Part shown: piece after piece, positions 48,601 to 60,534 of the stretch | How positions within the stretch are numbered: position 1 is the first letter of the stretch | How the letters are laid out: each line of letters starts with the position of its first letter | Origin: Phaeosaccion multiseriatum | Lineage: Eukaryota; Ochrophyta, other classes | Assembly: GCA_965112735.1 (NCBI GenBank) | Contig: OZ218954.1 | Coordinates: forward strand, 992,001-1,056,000 | Direction of reading: 5' to 3' | Length of the DNA: 64,000 nt | Program-made: the position numbers and the translations under genes | Notes under the pieces: generated by a model | Told to the model about the DNA's origin: nothing | Database searches by the model: none | What the model saw: the letters and a program-made list of their open reading frames with translations, nothing else

Positions 48601-48957
48601 CCACGAGCGGCTCCGCGCGCACGATCATCTTCTCGGTGTCCACATGCAAAATGTCTCGTAACGGCACGCTGATACGGTTACAGTCCTCCTTGAAGGTGGC
48701 GGTGCGAGTGGACATGGTGAGGAAGGCCTGGAGGTGGGGGTTAGGGGGGGAGGAGGAGGGGGAGGAGGAGGAGGGGGAAGAGGAGGAGGAGGAGGAGGAG
48801 GGGGAAGAGGAGGAGGAGGAGGAGGAGGAGGGGGAAGAGGAGGAGGAGGAGGAGGAGGAGGAGGAGGAAGAGGAGGAGGAGGAGGAGGAGGAGGAGGAGG
48901 AGGGGGAAGAGGAGGAGGAGGAGGAGGAGGAGGAGGAGGAGGAGGAGGAGGAGGAGG

Positions 48958-48996
<39 letters not shown>

Positions 48997-50296
48997 CGGT
49001 CAGTCATCAGTCTCCACCGCCATGGCAACCAACGAATCCGCATACCGTAAGCACCGTGCTGTGCCAAGGGTCGACCACACCCGCACCCACACATCCTGTC
49101 CTGACGCCCACACCCACACCCACGCACACACCCACACCCACATCCACACCCACACATCACGCACACACCCACATCCACACACACACTCACACCCACAGAT
49201 CACGCACACACACCCACACACCCTGTCCTGACACCCATCAACACACCTTCCTTGCTGTACACATGAGCTTCTTTCCCCTGAGCCCGCTCTCATTCCACAC
49301 CCGCACTTGCCGCTGCACTTCTTCCACACGGGAATCGTGTAGCTTGGGGGCCACCTGATGGCGGTGGGGGAGGGAGGGAGGGAGGACTAGTGAGTGCGTG
49401 CGTGAGTGAGCCTTCCTTCCTTGCTGAGTACGACCTCATCTCCTCCTCCTCCTCCTCCTCCTCCTCCTCCTCCTCCTCCTCCTCCTCCTCCTCCTCCTCG
49501 GTAGCTGTGTACCTGAAAGCGCCTGTGGTACCAATCTCTCCACTCAAAGTACGTCTCGATCATGAAGGAGAGAGGCAGCACGACAGACACGATGACAATG
49601 CCTCTGTACTCGGTCATGAATTCCATTAGCTTCTTGGCGAACCAGCCCTCCTCGGCATCATTCGCCAGCTGTGCGTAAGGGGTGGTGGTGGTGGTGGTGG
49701 TGGTGGTGGAGGAGGAGGAGGAGGAGGAGGAGCCGGCGGGGGGGGGGTCATCAGCAACGCTTAGGTACGAGAAGGAGACGATAAGCCTGCTGGCAAGTTT
49801 CCATCAATGCGAACCAACGAATGGGTGTGTGCAGCTTCCTCCCTTCCCGTCCCTCTTTCCCTATCTGCCCCCCCGCCCCCCTTCTCTCTCTCCCTCTCCC
49901 CCCCCCTCTTTCCCCTCTTCCCTACCCCCCCCCCCCCCCCCCCCCGCCGCTTCCCTCCCTCCCATCATGGCCTCACTCAGCGAGGTAAGGAGGAGTGAGT
50001 GGTGGGGATCGGGTCCGTCCTTCTACTACCATCCACTGCCATCCCTCTCTACCTCTCTCACTCACTCACTCACCCTCCTCTGGACTCGTAGGGGCGCCGT
50101 TGCGAATGTCACGAAGGCCATGATGAACAAGGCCACACCCGTATACAGGGTGGTAGTGACGGGCTCCTCCTAGGTGGGCACAGCCACAGAGAGGGAGGGG
50201 AGAGGTGCAGAGAAATGGAGAGGGAAAATGTGTGGAGGGAGGAGGTACCAGAGATTGAGGAAGGGGTGAGGAGGGAGAGACGTGGGAGTGGGAGCG

Positions 50297-50358
<62 letters not shown>

Positions 50359-51033
50359 CGTCAGAGAGGACGCCAGACGGAGAGGAAAGGGGTTTTAACA
50401 CACCACGAAGAGCGTTCCACAGGGAGGCCAGCATAAAACAAAGAATGCAGCAGAGGGCGAGGAGAGAGGCACAAGGCATGGGTGAAAGGCATAGCGGAGT
50501 CAGGCTGCTCAGTTGACAAAAGAGACACACCAAAATAAAAAGAGAGAGAGAAAGATGAGAGAGGAAATGCGAGTGAGCAATTATTTCTCCGCGGAGACCG
50601 TGTGTGCCAGCCACATGGATGCAACAACATGGAAACAAGAATACAGGAGAGGAAAGGAGGAGATACACACGGCGCGGCGAGCGAGTGGCACAGCGGAGAA
50701 GGCTGCCAACCAAGAGAAAAAAAAAGGCTCGAAAGTCCCGAATCTCAGCGTCAAACACCAGTCGTAACGCCAGCGTTGCTTTGCTTCGCACCGGCACACC
50801 CAGCAACAGTAGGACACGCACGACATACTCAGGCGGAGCAGAGGTCTTGTCACCCGCCCCCCAATTTTCAAGGCTCACTGGTCACTGGCGAGGCACGGCG
50901 TGAGACAGTATCCACGCGCGAACCGTCGTATCATATTTTGTTTCATCCTCACCTTCACCGTCCCCGCCACAGACATGAACTGATCCATCACCATTGACGC
51001 CACCGCCAGTACGACATTTTTCACTTCCTCCAT
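42919..51033 (-). CDS. DHCR24: Delta24-sterol reductase, FAD-linked (DWF1/DHCR24 family)
   Basis: FAD oxidoreductase that reduces or isomerises the side-chain C24 double bond of sterols in the ER. Fourteen exons: 51033-50953, 50169-50074, 49668-49513, 49354-49247, 48727-48545, 48150-48097, 47658-47561, 47018-46952, 46637-46479, 46099-45986, 45383-45210, 44912-44498, 44019-43853, 43122-42919; about 691 residues. Family blocks: [52 protein letters not shown] (FAD fold); [104 protein letters not shown]. Two extra N-terminal membrane-like segments ([18 protein letters not shown] in exon 2 and the family-typical [17 protein letters not shown] in exon 3) and a Gly-His-Ser-Asn repeat insert in exon 12 are unusual. 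Confidence 0.95.
43130..43475. repeat. 50-bp minisatellite in sterol reductase intron 13
   Basis: A unit built of GGATGGATGGGTTGTGATGA, AGTGATCGAG and GAGT tetramers repeats about six times, then degenerates into (GAGT)n to about 43675. Confidence 0.9.
43832..43846 (-). repeat. TATCACCAA-type element next to a 5' splice site (sterol reductase intron 13)
   Basis: The sense strand reads GTAAGCGAGTTGGTTATACAG after the exon end at 43853; one base differs from the common form. Confidence 0.7.
44020..44130. repeat. (GT)n tract in sterol reductase intron 12
   Basis: GT dinucleotides with GTAC/GTGC interruptions immediately upstream (sense) of the exon starting at 44019. Confidence 0.95.
45005..45170. 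repeat. (CCT)n tract in sterol reductase intron 11
   Basis: About 165 bp of CCT/CTC triplets with C-rich interruptions, between exons 11 and 12. Confidence 0.9.
45660..45965. repeat. GTGTCAGGACAGAGG-type minisatellite, sterol reductase intron 10
   Basis: Fifteen or so CTGTCCTGACACCCACCCAC units with CTC or CCGT variants. The same core recurs at 46675-46700 (intron 8), 47040-47335 (intron 7) and 47785 (intron 6). Confidence 0.95.
46102..46190. repeat. 43-bp duplication in sterol reductase intron 9
   Basis: GATGGAATTAGAGGCATATG plus GGCATCGATGTATGTCATAT occurs twice head to tail, starting at the acceptor of exon 10. Confidence 0.85.
47040..47335. repeat. GTGTCAGGACAGAGG minisatellite, sterol reductase intron 7
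   Basis: About 13 units with GGTGGGTGG spacers, followed by a (CCCT) tract at 47358-47535. Confidence 0.95.
47538..47552 (-). repeat. TATCACCAA element next to a 5' splice site (sterol reductase intron 7)
   Basis: The sense strand reads GTGAGTGTGTTGGTGATACAG directly after the exon end at 47561. Confidence 0.8.
48180..48510. repeat. (CACT)n tract in sterol reductase intron 5
   Basis: CACT tetramers with CAGT and CAAT variants over about 330 bp. Confidence 0.9.
48745..48995. repeat. (GGA)n then (CAG)n in sterol reductase intron 4
   Basis: GGA triplets with GGGGAA interruptions end in eleven CAG triplets (48961-48995). Confidence 0.95.
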
Positions 51034-51352
51034 CGGGAGAGATGAGCTTGTGTCCTCCTTGCAGTTTACTCCGTATGGTGGGGCCGTAGAATGAGGTAGG
51101 TAAATAATTTGCCCACAGGACCCCAGATGATTACGTAAGTTCCTGAACGTTACAGGTGGGGATGGGGCCCGGCTAAGCCGACACTCACAAAGAAGGGGGA
51201 TACATGAGCGATGCAGCTCTCCAAGAGGAAGAAGCATGTAGGATCGACTTGGCTAGGAGCGCTCGTCCTTGAATAACCACACACAGGAGGGAAGTGTCGA
51301 ATAAGGCAAGAGCATAGAAGGAGGAAGGGAGGGAAGAGGAGAAGGGAGCAGC
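51034..51352. promoter_or_regulatory. Putative bidirectional promoter, sterol reductase / ASH protein
   Basis: 319 bp between divergent start codons. It contains AGGTAGGTAAATAATTTGCC and TGATTACGTAAGTT and ends purine-rich before the ASH gene ATG. Role inferred from position. Confidence 0.4.
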
Positions 51353-53168
51353 ATGGCGACGGCGGCTGTACGCAGCGGCTACCTTCGCTCCAACCAAGAA
51401 GAGGATGATGACGCCAGTCTCGGCGGCAGCGGCGGCCGGCGGAGCTCCCCAGGCCTCGTCCCTCGTAATATGAGTGGGCTGTACAGTGCGACGGGGGGAG
51501 GCGGAGAGGGAGGGGCCATGACGATGGAGCTTGCAACGGCAGCGCGGCTGGGGAAAGGAGCGCCTGGCATCACCGTCTACCCTACTGAGGTGGTGTTTGA
51601 CGATGTCAGGCCGGGTCTGCTCTTCGTGCTGACCTTTGCCGTCCAAAACACCAGCAAGGAGATGAGGAGGGTTCGGGTGGTGCCGCCATCGGGAGGGGCT
51701 TTCACTATCAACTACTCCCCGACTGGAGGCATTGCCCCCGGACTGGATACGAGGGGAGAGGTTGAGTTCAAGACGCCCTTGCATCTGGACGACTCGGTAA
51801 GGGGGTTGTGTGTGTGAGGTGTAGGCCTCGGGATGGACTGGGGTTGGACTGGGGGTAGACTGGGGTGGTCGCGTCTGCGGCATCAACCTGCAGCGCGAAG
51901 GAGGGCAAAGGAGGAAGCGCGGAAGTAGCGCGCCTTCCCGTAGAGGGACGGGGGGGGGCGGTCTTAGAGGTCGCATATCGTCGGCATAGGGGGTGAGGTG
52001 TCAGAGGTCAGGGGGTTAGGCTCAGGCTCAGGTTCGGAGTCAGGAGCTACAAGACTTCTTCCTCTCTCCCCTCCCTCACCTTAACCTACCAACCTCTCTT
52101 CTTTCCTCCCCCATCTCCACCTCCTTCATCCCTCCTTTATCCTTCGTTAATAACGTTAACCCCTCTGTTAACGACAGGCCCGAGCCGGACCCCTCCGCCC
52201 GGGGGAGGTAGTTGAGTACCGTGACAAGTTCGTGGTCATCAGTGGTAAGGACAGAGTGGAGGTTCCTGTCATAGCCCGGCGCCCTAGACCTGAGGTCACT
52301 TTCACGGACTTTGTGAACTTTGGACCTGTTGCCGACACTGGAGCCAAGGTGGGTGGGTGGGTGGGTGGGAGGGAGGGAGGGAAGGAGGAGGGAGGGAGAG
52401 AGGGAAGGGAGGGAGGGAGGGGGGTGGGAGGCGAGGGAGGGAAGACAGCAGAGCAGCGGAGAACAAAAGGAGAGCAGAGGAGAAAGACTGCATTAACTGA
52501 CAAAGAAGAACAAGGAAGGACTTACATTTGCCAGTGTACCACACGCCCAACTCCTTTTCGCCAACCCGCTCCCAACCGTTCAACCAACCAACCAACCTAC
52601 CTACCTACCTACCTACCTACCTACCTACCTACCAACCAACCAACCGACCAACCGACCAACCAACCAACCAACCAACCAACCAACCAACCAACCAACCAAC
52701 CTACCTACCTACCTACCTACCTACCAACCAACCTACCAACCAAAAAACCAACCAACCAACCAACCAACCAAACAACCAACCAACCAACCAACCAACCTAC
52801 CTATCAACCAACCTACCAAACTGCCAACATACCTACCAACGAAGGTGGGGAAGACACTATCTCTGTCTAACGTGGGCAGCAGACCGGCGAAGTGGCGCAT
52901 TAGCTGGAGCGGAGACATGCCCCTCACCTTCCGACCCAAGGAGGGCGTGCTGAGTAAGGGAAGGTCGTATATGGATCAGTCGGACCTCGACGAAGAGATT
53001 CGCAGAAGGGTCTCCCCGCCGGATGGTACTGCCGCAGCAGTTGGTGATACGGCAGCAGCAGCAGCAGGTGCTTCTGCTGGTAGTGGCGCTGTACCGACCA
53101 CCGCCGATGCCGCGGCAGGAACAGGAGCAGCAGGAGCTGGTGCCGTATCACCAACTGCAGTGGGTGAT

Positions 53169-53203
<35 letters not shown>

Positions 53204-54824
53204 TGCCGGAGGAGCAAGCAGCAACACGGCCTCTGTAGAGGTGGAGTTCGATCCCGGGAGGTGGGACCCGGCACAGCCGTTTCGTACGTTAGCGACGTTG
53301 CACGTGGATGGTTTGCCGGACGAAGTCATTGATGTTTCCGCAGCTGTCATGGCGCAGAAGCTCAGTCTGGAGTGGGGGCAGGGGGACAGAGATGGGAGTG
53401 GAGGGGTGGGCGGGAACGGGTTGGTGATGATGACGGATGGCAGTAGAGGGGCAGGACCGGTGCGAGAGCTCGACTTTCATACTGTGCACTATGGAGCCAC
53501 GGTGAGTGGGTGGGGGCATGGCAGTGGGATGGAATCTGCTTAATGAAGTCAACCCCAAGTGTGTATTTTAAAGTGTGAGCGTTACAGAGCGTTACAGAAT
53601 AGTGTGTTGCATGTAGGAGGGAATGGATGGGGGGGGGTAGAGGGCTCCTCGAGGGTGCTGCTGCTTCTGCCCGCGGCTACTGCCCTTGACACAGACAATA
53701 TCGCTTTTCACACACCCCTTCTCCTCTCTCCCCTCCTTCCTCCCTTTCTGTTTGCCTCCTGCCCACCCCCCTCCCTCTCTCTCTCTCTTAGGGTGAGCTC
53801 TCTGCGACGCTGTTCAACGACGGTCCTAATCCGGCCTCCTTCGTCGTTAACCTGGACATGAAGGACAGCGGACAGCAACAGCAGTTGGTGACTCAGCAAC
53901 AGAAGGGAGGAGGAGGGGGAGGAGGAGGAGGAGGAGGAGGAGGAGGAGGAGGAGAAGGAGGAGGAGGAGGAGAAGGAGGAGGAGGAGGAGGAGGAGGAGG
54001 AGCTATGGCCCCTCGAGGTAGCCTCTCGAGGATTGGTGATATTGGGGGCGTCGCCAGGCCCTTCCTAGTGAGCCCCTCTGACGGTACCATCCCCCCGAAT
54101 GGGAAGCAGCGCATCAGTTTCGTCTTCCAGCCCAAGTACCAGGTGAATGAAGGAAGGACAACTGGAACTTTATTGACCCTGACCCTGACCCTGACCCTGA
54201 CCCTGACTCTGACCCTCTCCCCCCTTCCCTCCCTCCCTCCCTCCCTCCCTCCCTCCCTCCCTCCCTCCCTCCCTCCCTCCCTCCCTCCCTCCCTCCCTCC
54301 CTCCCTCCCTCCCTCCCTCCCTCCCTCCCTCCCTCCCTCCCTCCCTCCCTCCCTCCCTCCCTCCCTCCCTCCCTCCCTCCCTCCCTCCCTCCCTCCCTCC
54401 CTCCCTCCCTCCCTCCCTCCCTCCCTCCGCCTCCCAGGAGCGAAGCATCGGGTTCAAGTCCTCCGGCGCCGATCGGCACACCAGCGGGGCCCTCACACAC
54501 GTCAGCGCCACTGTGGGCATTGAGAGTGCCGAGAGCAAGGATGACGTCATTAAGTTGAACAGTACCGGCACAGGCGCCATGCCCACTGTCGAAGTCTCGC
54601 AGCAGGTACGTAATGTTACGTAATACGAATGTGTGGGATAAAGAGTTTGGATCGATTTCTGACCTTGTGGTTGGTTGGTTGATATCGGATGATTTCCCGT
54701 TTCGTGATCTTTTCATTCTCCTATACCAGTTGGACTCGATAATCGAGGCTTCTGGTTAACGTCGGCAACTGAACTGATCTGGTACCGTAAACTGTAACCG
54801 AACTGAAACTCATACTTTCAACAC

Positions 54825-54873
<49 letters not shown>

Positions 54874-57430
54874 TACGCTTTGGCGAGTGCTCGTGCTTCG
54901 AACGGAAGGACATCCTGGTAACGCTCAAGAACACGGGGCAGTTACCCGTACGCTTCCGGCTGCCCAAAGTACCCAACTTTGCCGCCCGTCCACCCCGGGG
55001 CATCCTCCAGCCATCTGTGACTCAGACAGTGGTGCTAAGCTTCTGCCCCACTCAGCTCGGAGACCTCAAGCAGCAGGTGCGTGGGTACGTGGGTTGGTGT
55101 CAGGACAGAGGGTGGGTGGGTGTCAGGACAGAGGGTGGGTGGGTGTCAGGACAATCGCTGTTCCTGGCGTCAGCGCCTCGCTGTCGGATTGCTTTTGACA
55201 CCCCCACCCCCCCCCCAACACCACTCTAATCCACACTCTCGTCCCTCACTCTCTCTCCCCCACCGCGCCCCTCCTTCGCCCTCCTCTCACCTCCTCTCAC
55301 CAAGATGCTTCTCATCGTCGATGACATGAGTGCCTTTCGGTGTGCCGGACCGAAAGAGAGCGAGCCATTCCCTGGTGAGTGAATGTGTACGAGTCGTGCT
55401 AGCGTAGGGTGCCATCTACACATACACTCATATACACGCATGTCAATACATCTGTGTATACTCACACCCCTCCCTCCTCCTCCTCCTCCTCCTCCTCCTC
55501 CTCCTCCTCCTCCTCCTCCTCCTCCTCCTCCTCCTCCTCCTCCTCCTCCTCCTCCTCCTCCTCCTCCTCCTCCTCCTCCTCCCCCTCCGCCCCAGCCTCC
55601 CACATTGTACCTTTACGTATGATGGGTATGTGCAGCGCCGTCGGAGAGAGGCCTCCCATCCCGGGGGGGCTTACCGCTCTCCCGGAGGACTTTAAACCCG
55701 CGTTCTCCTTCATCAAGTCCCTCCCTGCCTCCGACATGAAGGTAACCGACACACACATGAAACGCTTTGCTATTTCTGAAACAGAAATTTACATGCACAA
55801 TCTTCCTAGACTCTTATCATACTCGCTGTCTCGCTGGCTGGCTGGGTGTGTTGAGGGTGTGTACCTGTGTATATATGTGCGCAGGGCTGACCTCCCTCCC
55901 TCCCTCCCTCCCTCCCTCCCTCCCTCCCTCCCTCCCTCCCTCCCTCCCTCCCTCCCTCCCTCCCTCCCTCCCTCCCTCCCTCCCTCCCTCCCTCCCTCCC
56001 TCCCTCCCTCCCTCCCTCCCTCCCTCCCTCCCTCCCTCCCTCCCTCCCTCCCTCCCTCCCTCCCTCCCTCCCTCCCTCCCTCCCTCCCTCCCTCCCTCCC
56101 TCCCTCCCTCCCTCCCTCCCTCCCTCCCTCCCTCCCTCCCTCCCTCCCTCCCTCCCTCCCTCCCTCCCTCCCTCCCTCCCTCCCTCCCTCCCTCCCTCCC
56201 TCCCTCCCTCCCTCCCTCCCTCCCTCCCTCCCTCCCTCCCTCCCTCCCTCCCTCCCTCCCTCCCTCCCTCCCTCCCTCCCTCCCTCCCTCCCTCCCTCCC
56301 TCCCTCCCTCCCTCCCTCCCTCCCTCCCTCCCTCCCTCCCTCCCTCCCTCCCTCCCTCCCTCCCTCCCTCCCTCCCTCCCTCCCTCCCTCCCTCCCTCCC
56401 TCCCTCCCTCCCTCCCTCCCTCCCTCCCTCCCTCCCTCCCTCCCTCCCTCCCTCCCTCCCTCCCTCCCTCCCTCCCTCCCTCCCTCCCTCCCTCCCTCCC
56501 TCCCTCCCTCCCTCCCTCCCTCCCTCCCTCCCTCCCTCCCTCCCTCCCTCCCTCCCTCCCTCCCTCCCTCCCTCCCTCCCTCCCTCCCTCCCTCCCTCCC
56601 TCCCTCCCTCCCTCCCTTCCTCCCTCCCTCCCTCCCTCCCTCCCTCCCTCCCTCCCTCCCTCCCTCCCTCCCTCCCTCCCTCCCTTTCTCCCTCCCTCCC
56701 TCCCTCCCTCCCTCCCTCCCTCCCTCCCTTCCGTTCTTCCCCCCACCCCTTCCCCACAGGCCCTAAAGAGTGCGAAGCCCGAGTGGAAGCGCCCCAAGCC
56801 GTACGAAACCGTCGACCTCGCCACCTCCATGTCATGGGATGAAACTCTCATGCGGAGCACCAAGACGAGCAGCACCCTCGACGCCGACGCCGCCAACCTG
56901 TTGCTCGCGTCGGGACAGCACCACTCGGGGGGGAGATCCGTCACTGTTGACCCAAAGTAAGTGCTCATCACTTTCTGCAGCTGCATCAGTTTCATCGGTT
57001 TCTTCAGTTTCAATCAGTCTCGTCAATTTCATCTTCGTGTTCCACCCCAGAGGAAGTTGCTTTGCCGCTCAACCTCAATCCTCCCTCCATCTCCCCTCCC
57101 TTCCCGTCTCCCCTCCCCCCTCCCCTGACGCCACCCCTTCTCCTTCCCCTCCTCCTCCTCCTCCTCCTCCTCCTCCTCCTCCTCCTCCTCCTCCTCCTCC
57201 TCCTCCTCCTCCTCCTCCTCCTCCTCCTCCTCCTCCTCCTCCTCCTCCTCCTCCTCCTCCTCCTCCTCCTCCTCCTCCTCCTCCTCCTCCTCCTCCTCCT
57301 CCTCCTCCTCCTCCTCCTCCTCCTCCTCCTCCTCCTCCTCCTCCTCCTCCTCCTCCTCCTCCTCCTCCTCCTCCTCCTCCTCCTCCTCCTCCTCCTCCTC
57401 CTCCTCCTCCTCCTCCTCCTCCTCCTCCTC

Positions 57431-57463
<33 letters not shown>

Positions 57464-58826
57464 TACAGATTCGAGAAGCTGACGTACAGCAAGCAGGAGC
57501 AGGCACGGAGAGACATTCACAAGCAAGTGGAGTACAACGACTGGCTCACCGCACAGGTACGTTTGTTGACTTAGTGGGGTTTTCTTGACTTACTGTATGT
57601 TTGCTGACTTGTTGGATGTCTGTTGACTTACTGAGTACAATGACCGGCTCACCGCACAGGCACGCTTGTTGACTTATGGTTATTCGTTTGTGAGTTTTGT
57701 GTGTGTGTGCGTGTGTGTGTGTGCGTGTGCGTGTGCGTGTGTGCATGTGCCACACAAGAAGGATATGGTTCGACTTTATGAAGCTTACATGCTCTCTCTC
57801 CCTCTCTCTCTCCCTCTCTCTCTCCCTCTCCCTATCGCTCTCCCTTCTCTCCCTCTCTCCCTCCTCCTCCTCCTCCTCCTCCTCCTCCTCCCCCCTCTCC
57901 TCTCCTTCTCCCGCCCACAACCTAAAACTCACACTACCCCACCCATCCACAAAAAACTGAAACTCCAATCCTCGTGTCTTTCCTCAGCGAGTGGAGCGAG
58001 AGCGGCGCCGCACGGAAAAGAAACTCACGGAACAAATGTGCAAGACGGGCAAAGACTGGAGAGACCCCGAGGGGGGAGTCGACATCGGCATGCAGAGGGG
58101 ATTAGAGGTAGGGGAGAGATTGATGGCAATGGATGGGGGAGGCAGGAGGGGATGGCACTGGATGGGAAGGGACTGTGTGGAGCTCCCCCGGGGGGTGGGG
58201 GGAGGGGAGGGGGGAGGCATGCAGAGGGGCTTCAAACGACACAAGCAGTCACTCAACCACCACCCCCCAATCTGAAGTTGACACCGGCCCACCCTACCAC
58301 ACGCACGCACACACATCCACACACGCACTCACACACACTCACTCACTCACTCACTCACTCACTCACTCACTCACTCTCCCACTCACTCACTCACTCACTC
58401 ACTCACTCACTCACTCACTCACTCACTCACTCACTCACTCACTCACTCACTCACTCACTCACTCACTCACTCACTCACTCACTCACTCACTCACTCACAC
58501 ACGCGCACGCACACACACACACATACATACACATGTTGGTGATACACACACAGGAGGAGGCCCCTGTGCCTGCCCTCCCCGTGGCCACAGAAGGAATCTT
58601 CATGCACAAGCCCCCATCCGATGTGGAGGGGGGAGGCTCGGCGGGGGGCGGTAAGGACCTTCGAGTAGACATGACAAAGCTTGTGACCAAAAAGTACAAG
58701 GCCAATCCTTCTACGCAAGGTGAGGGAGGGAGTGCGAACCCTGTCACACGCACACACACACACAAAAACACACACACGCGCACACACAAAACACACACAC
58801 ACACACACACAAAACACACACACACG

Positions 58827-58865
<39 letters not shown>

Positions 58866-58923
58866 GCACACACACAAGACACACACACACACACACACGC
58901 ACGCACACAAGAACACACACACA

Positions 58924-58962
<39 letters not shown>

Positions 58963-59901
58963 ACATAACACAACGCATACATGTCACACGCACAGACACA
59001 AACGCACAGACACACACACACACACTACACACACATACGCACACACATCCACCCACCCCGTGTCCTGACACCCACCCACCTATTGACTTACTACCCACCC
59101 ACCCATTGACGTACTCCCCCGTTCAGCCGAGGTCAGGGACTGCATCCAGGAGCTGACGAGAGATCAGCTCGCAAAGGTCGAAACGCACTTTCGCACCATG
59201 GACTTTGGAAAGGTCAGTTGCTGGCACCTTCGGTACACTTTGAGTTTGAGTTTGAGTTTGAGTTTGAGTTTGTGGGATTTTCCAGCACTTTGTTTGAGTT
59301 TGAGTTTTGGTATTTCTCACGGCCAGCCTATCATTGTCCATCAAGACAGAGACACCCACCCACCCACCCACCCTGTGTCCTGACACCCACCCACCAACCC
59401 TCTGTCCTGACACCCACCCACCCACCCATCCTCTGTCCTGACACCCACCCACCAACCCTCTGTCCTGACACCCACCCACCCACCCATCCTCTGTCCTGAC
59501 ACCCACCCACCAACCCTCTGTCCTGACACCCATCCACCCACCCTCTGTCCTGACACCCACCCACCCACCCACTCTCTGTCCTGACACCCATCCACCCACC
59601 CTCTGTCCTGACACCCACCCACCCACCCTCTGTCCTGACACCACCCACCCAACCTCCGTCCTGACACCCACCCACCCCTCTGTCCTGACACCCACCCACC
59701 CACCCCCTGTCCTGACACCCATCCACCCATCCCACATACAGGTCACAGTTGGCTCCGACAATATGCGTAACTTCGCAGTGACGAACGGACTCAATCAGTC
59801 CGTGGTGGTGGAGATTGGGGGACACGGCGTACCAGAGCTTCAACATCCGCCCTCCAGCAGCAGCAATGGGGGAGGAAGGGAAGGGAGGTACAGACAGGTG
59901 A

Positions 59902-59939
<38 letters not shown>

Positions 59940-60437
59940 CAGGACAGCGGGTGGGTAAGTGTCAGGACAGAGGGTGGGTGGGTGTCAGGGCAGGGGGTGA
60001 GTGGGTGGGTTTCGGGACAGAGGGTGGGTGGGTGTCAGGACAGAGGGTGGGTGGGTGGTGTAGATTTGTTGTGGTGCTGATCGACCTGTGGCTCGAGCTT
60101 ACATGGTACTAACCACCCCCCACTGCCATCCATCCACTGCCATCCATCCACTGCCATTCATGTACTGCCATCCCCCCTCTTCCAGGTCATCCCGGGGGGT
60201 TGCACGGCGGGCTTTGACATCCCTTTCAAGTGCGCTACAGAGCAGCGTTTCAAAAAGACTCTCACCGCCACCATCAATGGACACACCGCACAGGTCAGTC
60301 AACATAAGTGTCAGGCAGCCAGTAAGTCAGCGAGTCAGTCAGTCAGTCAGTCAGCCAGCCAGCCAGTAATTCAGTCAGTCAGCTCAGCCAGTCCGTCAGT
60401 CAATCAATCAGGAAGGAATGAAGAGAGTCAGAAAAAC

Positions 60438-60534
<97 letters not shown>

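Noticed and set aside
54030-54046. ATTGGTGATATTGG as another element copy
   Set aside because: Only 8-9 bases match, there is no CTG/CAG flank, and it lies in conserved-looking coding sequence.
55767-56960. Long open frames of Ser-Leu-Pro-Pro or Gly-Arg-Glu repeats (about 400 codons)
   Set aside because: They arise only because a (CCCT)n array lacks stops in several frames. They overlap a supported intron.
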